Assembly: GCA_025149285.1 (NCBI GenBank)
Contig: CP102274.1
Coordinates: forward strand, 6,738,489-6,802,488
DNA length: 64,000 nucleotides
DNA from: Hungatella hathewayi
GTDB taxonomy: Bacteria; Bacillota; Clostridia; Lachnospirales; Lachnospiraceae
Direction of reading: 5' to 3'
Shown piece by piece: positions 58,813 to 64,000 of the stretch. The notes beneath the pieces were generated by a model. It was not told where the DNA came from. It searched no databases and saw only the letters and a program-made list of their open reading frames with translations. A program made the position numbers and the translations under genes. Numbering within the stretch: position 1 is the first letter of the stretch; the number at the start of each line of letters is the position of its first letter.

Positions 58813-59105
58813 TATTTTCTTCGCCCCGGCAGCCAATGATAATCTGACCTATGACCAGATCCTTGAAGATGTACAGCGGTATTTTTCGGAGAACCATGCG
58901 TCCACCATTGCAGAGGCCGGCGAGGAAAATACGGATAAGGCTACCACCGTTTTAAAGGAACTGATGGTACAGTATATCGTCAAGCGGAAATATACGGCTG
59001 ACGGGCTGACAACTAAGGAGCTCTGCGAAAAGCTCTATGAAGATATGGCAGGCTATTCTTTTTTGAATCAATGGATTTATAAGCCAGGCGTTGAGGAAGT
59101 AAATA
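58796..59105 (+). CDS. cpaF: CpaF/TadA secretion ATPase, first exon
   Basis: 103 codons plus one base before the intron. It encodes the N-terminal domain: TADGLTTKELCEKLYEDMAG and ending PGVEEVN, the strand that in CpaF proteins continues as EEI-N-x-(N/W). The unspliced frame would add only SATRS before a stop. The second exon begins at 61777. Confidence 0.88.
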
Positions 59106-61776
59106 GTGCGACACGTTCCTAGCTGAAAAGGTTAGGCACCAAACGTAAGAATGTAACAAAGTTCGGTTTAGGAGAACTGATAATCCGATAGGTGGAATGA
59201 TAGGGGAACGCCTTGAAACGCCTGCCTAAAACTGCGAATGGCATGATTGTGATTAAGCACAAGATTGTCATAAAGCTCGCTGAAGTCGCCTGTATGCACT
59301 TGCTAAGGTCAAAAAGGATACAGCAAAACCAAGCCAGAGGTGGCTGGGAGTGATAGGGCGGGGTCTATAAAATACCTATGGTTAGAATTCTACTGTAAAA
59401 AGGCAGTAGACGGCGAACCTTTGAGTGTACGGGTCTAAATCTCTAAACAGTCTAACGGCTGTGCTTGCAGAATGCAAGGTCTGTGAGGATTAGTAAAACT
59501 TGTTGATATGAAACTCCTTACACCGTTACAGGCGGTGTCAAAGCAGACAGGCTTAAAGAAGGAACCTAAGGGTATATATGTAAAGATAGGATTATCGGAA
59601 CGTGGTAAGTCAGCAACGTGGAGGGCTTAATCCCTATGAAGCGTTAGCAGGGAAAACATTTTGTATAACCTGCTTTTATGTTGATGAAAGTAGTGGCACA
59701 GTACCGATGAAGCCGTGATAATAAGCGGTGGAGGGATAGCCACAAGTCAGTATTTACAGTAAAACACAACTTACAAACAGTTATGAAACTGCATAAGGTT
59801 CGAGTATGACTAAGAGAGGCAGGATTTCCGCAATTAAGGAAGTGAAAGCCGACTTATGGCAACTAGAAAATCAAGGAAGAAACAGCGATTGAGAAACAAT
59901 GAGTATTATGATACTCAGGCGATTTATGATGAACTGTATTCCAAAGCAAAAGAAAATCGGAGATTTACAAATCTATATGACCTGATTGTAAGCAGAGAAA
60001 ATATATTGCTTGCATATCGTAACATCAAAAAGAATAAAGGCAGTAAGACCAAGGGAGTCAATGCTACTACGATTCTGGATATTGGAAAAGACAATCCGGA
60101 GAGGTTAATCTCATATGTGCGAAATAGAATGTCAAATTTTCAACCAATGCCAGTTCGTAGGGTAGAAATTCCAAAAGATAATGGGAAAGTACGACCACTG
60201 GGGATTCCGACCATGGAAGACCGGCTGATACAACAATGTATTAAGCAGGTTCTTGAGCCGATTTGTGAAGCCAAATTTTATAAACATAGTTATGGCTTCC
60301 GTCCGAATCGGAGCACTCATCATGCCATTGCCAGAGTGTTGGCACTGACCAACCGGCATAACTTTCAGTATGTAGTAGATATTGATATTAAAGGATTTTT
60401 CGATAATGTCAATCATGGGAAACTCATGAAACAGTTATGGAGCCTGGGGATTCAGGATAAACAATTGTTATGTATTATATCCAAGATGCTAAAGACTGAA
60501 ATTAAAGGAATAGGGGTTCCACAAAAAGGGGTCCCGCAAGGCGGAATTCTCAGTCCATTATTATCTAATGTCGTTCTTAATGAGTTAGACTGGTGGATTG
60601 CAAGCCAGTGGGAGAACCATAAAACCCACCACTCATATAAAAATCCGACAAGAAAATATGAGTTGTTGAGAAGGGGTAATTTAAAAGAAGTATTTATCGT
60701 CAGATATGCCGATGATTTTAAGTTACTCTGTAAAGATAGAAAAACTGCCGAAAAGATGTTTGCAGCCACAAAACAGTGGCTTGAAGAAAGACTGGGCTTA
60801 GAAATCAGCCCGGAAAAGTCCAAGATAGTAAATCTAAGAAAACGATATTCTGAATTTTTAGGATTTAAGTTGAAGCTTTGGAAGAAAGGTCAGAAATATG
60901 TGGTCAAATCCCACATGACAAAGAAAAGCAAAGAAAAATGCAAGAAAGAATTAAAACAGAAAATCAAAGTATTACAACATGATGCTATCGGTGCACGGGT
61001 ACAGCAGTTTAATGCTACTGTACTGGGGTTGCATGGGTATTATAAGATAGCCAGTCATATCAGTAAAGACTTTGCAGAAATCGCTTTTCATGTCAATAAG
61101 AGCCTTTATTGCAGAACGAAATGTATACGAAGTAAACGAGGTAATAAAAGCAGGGCATATGAACGCTTTTATGGAAAGTGTAAGGTAAAGCCCCTATTTA
61201 TACAGCGGGTGGCACTTTATCCAATCCATTACGTGCAGACAACTCCACCGGTATGTTTTTCGCAGGATATATGCAATTACACGGTGAACGGCAGGGAGAA
61301 AATCCATAAATATCTGCAAAATTTCAGTTATGATACATTGCAATATATCATGAAGAATCCTGTTCAGAACCAAAGTCTGGAATACAATGATAACCGGATA
61401 TCACTTTACGTTGGACAACGTGGAAGGTGTTTTATTACAGGAGAAAAACTGAAAATATCAGATATGGAAGTACATCATAAAACCATGCGTTCGGAGGGAG
61501 GCACAGATGCATATAAAAATCTGGTGTTTGTTACTGGAGCAGTGCATAAGCTGATTCATACAAAAGAAGTAGAAACCATTGAAAAATACCTTGAATTGTT
61601 GAAACGAAAATCAATAGACTTCGTGAAGCTGAATAACTTGAGACGTTTAGTTGGAAATTGTGAGATTAGTGAGAATAAGTAAATATTGATGGAACGCCGT
61701 GTGAAATGAAAGTTTCATGCACGGTGTGGAGTGGGGGAAAATCCGGAGATAACTTCAAAGGATTACCTATCACTAT
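59106..61776 (+). mobile_element. Group II intron inserted in cpaF (2,671 nt)
   Basis: The 5' end GTGCGAC matches the group II GUGYG consensus. Domain V is seen at about 61692-61727 (ACGCCGTGTG and the opposing CACGGTGT around GAAAG). The 3' end ACTAT fits the AY rule. Joining 59105 to 61777 gives AAT ATC AAC, restoring CpaF (GVEEVNINAYND). Bases 59106-59855 hold no gene and form domains I-III. The insertion is in the sense direction, so self-splicing would rescue cpaF. Confidence 0.88.
59856..61682 (+). CDS. ltrA: Group II intron reverse transcriptase/maturase
   Basis: 608 residues. RT motifs: PIPKDNGKVRPLG-like (VEIPKDNGKVRPLGIPTMED), YGFRPNRSTHHA, the catalytic RYADDF (about residue 284), and a thumb/maturase domain. 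The C-terminal part has a zinc-knuckle-free HNH-like end (RCFITGEKLKISDMEVHHKT). Start MATRKSRKKQRLRNNEYYDT is preceded by GGAAGTG. It provides maturase and mobility functions for the intron. Confidence 0.93.
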   Translation: MATRKSRKKQRLRNNEYYDTQAIYDELYSKAKENRRFTNLYDLIVSRENILLAYRNIKKNKGSKTKGVNATTILDIGKDNPERLISYVRNRMSNFQPMPVRRVEIPKDNGKVRPLGIPTMEDRLIQQCIKQVLEPICEAKFYKHSYGFRPNRSTHHAIARVLALTNRHNFQYVVDIDIKGFFDNVNHGKLMKQLWSLGIQDKQLLCIISKMLKTEIKGIGVPQKGVPQGGILSPLLSNVVLNELDWWIASQWENHKTHHSYKNPTRKYELLRRGNLKEVFIVRYADDFKLLCKDRKTAEKMFAATKQWLEERLGLEISPEKSKIVNLRKRYSEFLGFKLKLWKKGQKYVVKSHMTKKSKEKCKKELKQKIKVLQHDAIGARVQQFNATVLGLHGYYKIASHISKDFAEIAFHVNKSLYCRTKCIRSKRGNKSRAYERFYGKCKVKPLFIQRVALYPIHYVQTTPPVCFSQDICNYTVNGREKIHKYLQNFSYDTLQYIMKNPVQNQSLEYNDNRISLYVGQRGRCFITGEKLKISDMEVHHKTMRSEGGTDAYKNLVFVTGAVHKLIHTKEVETIEKYLELLKRKSIDFVKLNNLRRLVGNCEISENK

Positions 61777-62837
61777 TCAACGCCTATAACGATATTGAGG
61801 TGATTATGAACAGCGGGCGCAGTATCAAGATACCGGATAAATTCACCTCGCCCCAGCACGCCATTGATGTGGTCCGCCGTATGTTAAACGCCTGCGGCAT
61901 GGTAATTGATGATACCATGCCCAGCGTCATTGGGTTTCTCGATAAGAATATCCGTATCTCCGTGGATAAAGCCCCTATTGTTGATTCTGATGTGGGGATA
62001 AACGCTTCCATCCGTATTGTCAACCAGCAGACGGTTTCTGAACAGAAGCTTCTGGAGTCCAAAAGCGCTACCGCTGAAATGCTGCATTTTCTCACAGCCT
62101 GTATCCGCTATGGCGTCAGCGTCTGTATCGCCGGCTCCACCGGCTCGGGAAAAACAACCGTGATGGCCTGGCTGCTGTCCCAGGTTCCCAATAACCGGCG
62201 CCTGATTACCATTGAGGAGGGCAGCCGGGAATTTGATTTAATCAAGAGGGACGCCGATGGCAATATCCTCAATTCCGTTGTACACCTGCTTACAAGGCCC
62301 CATGAGAACCCAGCCATGAACATCAACCAGGATTTTCTCCTGGAGCGTGTGTTGCGAAAGCACCCGGACGTAATCGGCGTGGGGGAAATGAGATCGGCGG
62401 CCGAGAGCCTTTCGGCTGCGGAAAGCTCCCGGACCGGTCATACGGTCTGCACCACCATTCACTCTAATTCCTGCAACAGCACCTACCGGCGTATGATGAC
62501 GCTTGCCAAGCGCAAGTATAACATGGACGATTCCGTACTCATGCAGATTATGGTGGAAGCCTATCCGGTGGTTGTCTTTACGAAGCAGCTGGAGGACCGT
62601 TCCCGGAAAATCATGGAAATCATAGAGGGGGAGGACTACCAGGATGGAAAGCTGATCTATCGCTCTCTTTACAAGTATGAGGTAGTGGACAACGTAACTC
62701 TGGAAAGCGGGGAAACCCGCGTGGTAGGGCATCATCGGAAAGTAGGCTCTATCTCTGACGGCTTGAAAAAAAGGCTGCTGGACAACGGAATATCTCATAA
62801 AGAACTGGAGGAATTCACAGGAAAGGAGGTGGATTAG
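61777..62837 (+). CDS. cpaF: CpaF/TadA secretion ATPase, second exon
   Basis: Completes the codon at the splice site and encodes residues 104-456. Walker A AGSTGSGKTT (about residue 221), the Asp box NRRLITIEEGSREF, Walker B PDVIGVGEMRSAAE, and His box GHTVCTTIHSNSC. The first and second exons together total 457 codons. CpaF energises Flp pilus extension. Its family is close to VirB11, and no VirB11 gene is seen in this element. It ends by abutting tadB. Confidence 0.92.
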
Positions 62838-63770
62838 TTGCATTGGATTTATTTGATTTGCTTTGTCCTTATCAATGCCGGGCTTATGGCTCTGCTCGGG
62901 GTCCGCCCCGGAGATTTCATTGACGCTGTTTTTTTGTCCAGACGCAGGGCCGCCACGTTAAGCGATGAACTGAATGTGCTCCTGGGCACTCCGTCTAAGG
63001 GATTTTTTAACCAGGACTATGAAATCAAACGAATTTTAAGGGATACAGGCAGGGCAGACCGATTTGAAGCTCTCAAACGGCTGACCCTGATTCTCTTTGC
63101 GGTAGGCGCGGTGCTGGCGCTTCTGATCGACAATGTGTACATGGTCCCGATTATGGGAATCGGCTTTTCCCTGCTGCCCGTGTGGTATCTGCACAGCACG
63201 GCGGCCAGCTACAAAAAGCATTTGAACGAGGAGCTGGAGACGGCCATCTCCATTATTACAACCTCGTACCTGCGTACAGAGGATATTATCCGGTCCATAC
63301 AGGAAAACCTGCCTTATATCAATGAACCGGTGAAAGCCAATTTTGAAGCGTTTGTATATGAGGCCAGACTGATAAACGCCAATACCACCAGCGCCATCAA
63401 CAGCCTGAAAATGAAAATTCCAAACCGGGTATTCCATGAATGGTGCAATATTTTAATCCAGTGCCAGTCAGACCGTTCCATGAAGAACACCCTGCCTACC
63501 ATTGCCCAGAAATTCAGCGATGTCCGTATCGTACAGTCAGAGCTGGAGGCCATGATGCAGGGGCCGCGGCGTGAGGCAATTACTATGATGTTTCTGGTAA
63601 TTGCCAACATACCTCTGTTATATTTCCTCAACAAGGACTGGTTTCATACCCTGCTTTTCACCACCCCAGGAAAAATCGCCCTTGCCATCTGTGGCGCGAT
63701 TATCCTGTTTTCACTGACACAGATCATGAAACTAAGTAAGCCTATTGAATACGGAGGTGACGGCAAATGA
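62838..63770 (+). CDS. tadB: TadB-like pilus membrane protein
   Basis: 310 residues from TTG 62838, with AAAGGAGGTGGATTAG overlapping the end of cpaF. N- and C-terminal membrane helices flank a cytoplasmic T2SSF domain (AISIITTSYLRTEDIIRSIQ). The C-terminus has ANIPLLYFLNKDWF and a final helix. It forms the inner-membrane platform with TadC. It overlaps tadC by 4 bases. Confidence 0.88.
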   Translation: MHWIYLICFVLINAGLMALLGVRPGDFIDAVFLSRRRAATLSDELNVLLGTPSKGFFNQDYEIKRILRDTGRADRFEALKRLTLILFAVGAVLALLIDNVYMVPIMGIGFSLLPVWYLHSTAASYKKHLNEELETAISIITTSYLRTEDIIRSIQENLPYINEPVKANFEAFVYEARLINANTTSAINSLKMKIPNRVFHEWCNILIQCQSDRSMKNTLPTIAQKFSDVRIVQSELEAMMQGPRREAITMMFLVIANIPLLYFLNKDWFHTLLFTTPGKIALAICGAIILFSLTQIMKLSKPIEYGGDGK

Positions 63771-64000
63771 CAGTGTTAGCACTTTTGGCGGTTGTGTTGG
63801 CTGGCTTTAGCATCTACTATCTCGCCTGTGCGTTTGCAGACATTCCCACCAGCAGGACCTCCCGCACAATGCTGATGGTCCGAAAGCAGCAAGGCGGACG
63901 GAATGAAAAGCTGGCGGAGGTTTACCTTACAAAAATCGCAGTGCTTCTGGCCCCCTGCCTAAAGCTGGACAGGCTGAGGCGCAACAAACTCCAGTCCGCT
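63767..64000 (+). CDS. tadC: TadC-like pilus membrane protein, cut by window end
   Basis: ATG 63767 overlaps the tadB stop (ATGA). The visible 78 residues begin MTVLALLAVVLAGFSIYYLA with an N-terminal membrane helix and continue with charged helices. Position after tadB and the N-terminal helix identify it as TadC-like. The 3' end lies outside the window. Confidence 0.78.
   Translation, partial: MTVLALLAVVLAGFSIYYLACAFADIPTSRTSRTMLMVRKQQGGRNEKLAEVYLTKIAVLLAPCLKLDRLRRNKLQSA

Larger units (their letters stand above)
37093..64000. mobile_element. Element C, conjugative element with Tad pilus genes (partial)
   Basis: It starts after the second tRNA fragment and runs beyond the window. Content is a type IV secretion module followed by a Tad pilus module, both on the + strand. 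Relaxase and integrase are not in view and should lie further right, by analogy with elements A and B. About 250 bases at the left end (37093-37341) hold no gene but have TTAGCAAA-type repeats near 37230. Confidence 0.65.

Overview
The window looks like an accessory region of a gut Clostridia genome (Lachnospiraceae/Oscillospiraceae type). The signs are strong AGGAGG ribosome sites, frequent TTG/GTG starts, ImmA/XRE, ArpU-like and DUF-type element genes, and a Gram-positive conjugation module beside Tad pilus genes. No housekeeping gene is visible. Three integrative elements seem to sit in tandem at one tRNA-Arg (CCT) gene read on the minus strand. 3'-end fragments of that tRNA, each with its own terminator, mark the junctions near 26.72-26.77 kb and 37.05-37.09 kb.

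Region 1 (1-19.7 kb, GC-rich, all + strand, tightly packed or ATGA-overlapped) is an array of about 23 genes of the kind that act as immunity proteins against polymorphic toxins: DUF2262, SUKH-3, DUF5713, DUF4241, Imm51-like, DUF6881, DUF6966-like, CbrC, SF0329, DUF3885 and DUF4261. At its centre is a 2,223-residue protein that chains DUF4259, Imm33/DUF2185, TPR, SUKH-1, DUF4261, SUFU, DUF7832-like and DUF4253 modules. No toxin gene is visible. A 46-residue membrane protein and a WYL regulator close the array.

Region 2 (20.7-26.8 kb) is the control and integration end of element A. It has an XRE repressor and ImmA/IrrE protease behind a promoter carrying a LexA-like box and a 20-bp operator that recurs before the next gene. 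Then come an ArpU-like gene ending in 11-bp iterons, a second sigma-like gene behind a leader peptide and hairpin, a likely structured RNA, MazF, two excisionase-type proteins, a tyrosine integrase and a cluster of arm-type repeats. Region 1 is probably cargo of this element.

Region 3 (26.8-37.1 kb, AT-rich) is element B, a roughly 10.3-kb mobilizable element with a replication ATPase, MobC, a TraX-like protein, small membrane proteins, an RHH protein, an XRE repressor, Xis and integrase. It has an oriT-like hairpin but no relaxase gene, only MobC and a small pseudogene.

Region 4 (37.1-64 kb, continuing beyond the window) is element C. It joins a conjugative type IV secretion module (VirB2-like, VirB6-like, C39-like peptidase, VirB4, radical SAM, two winged-helix proteins, VirD4, S1 protein) to a Tad/Flp pilus module (two TadE-like proteins, CpaA, CpaB, TadZ, CpaF, TadB, TadC). 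The two modules start from promoters with the same unusual layout: twin ATTGGCAC boxes, a -10 exactly 41 bp after the second box, and a leader hairpin. They therefore look co-regulated. A 2.67-kb group II intron interrupts cpaF and can be removed in silico to restore the reading frame. Several genes in this element have non-ATG or damaged starts behind perfect ribosome sites.
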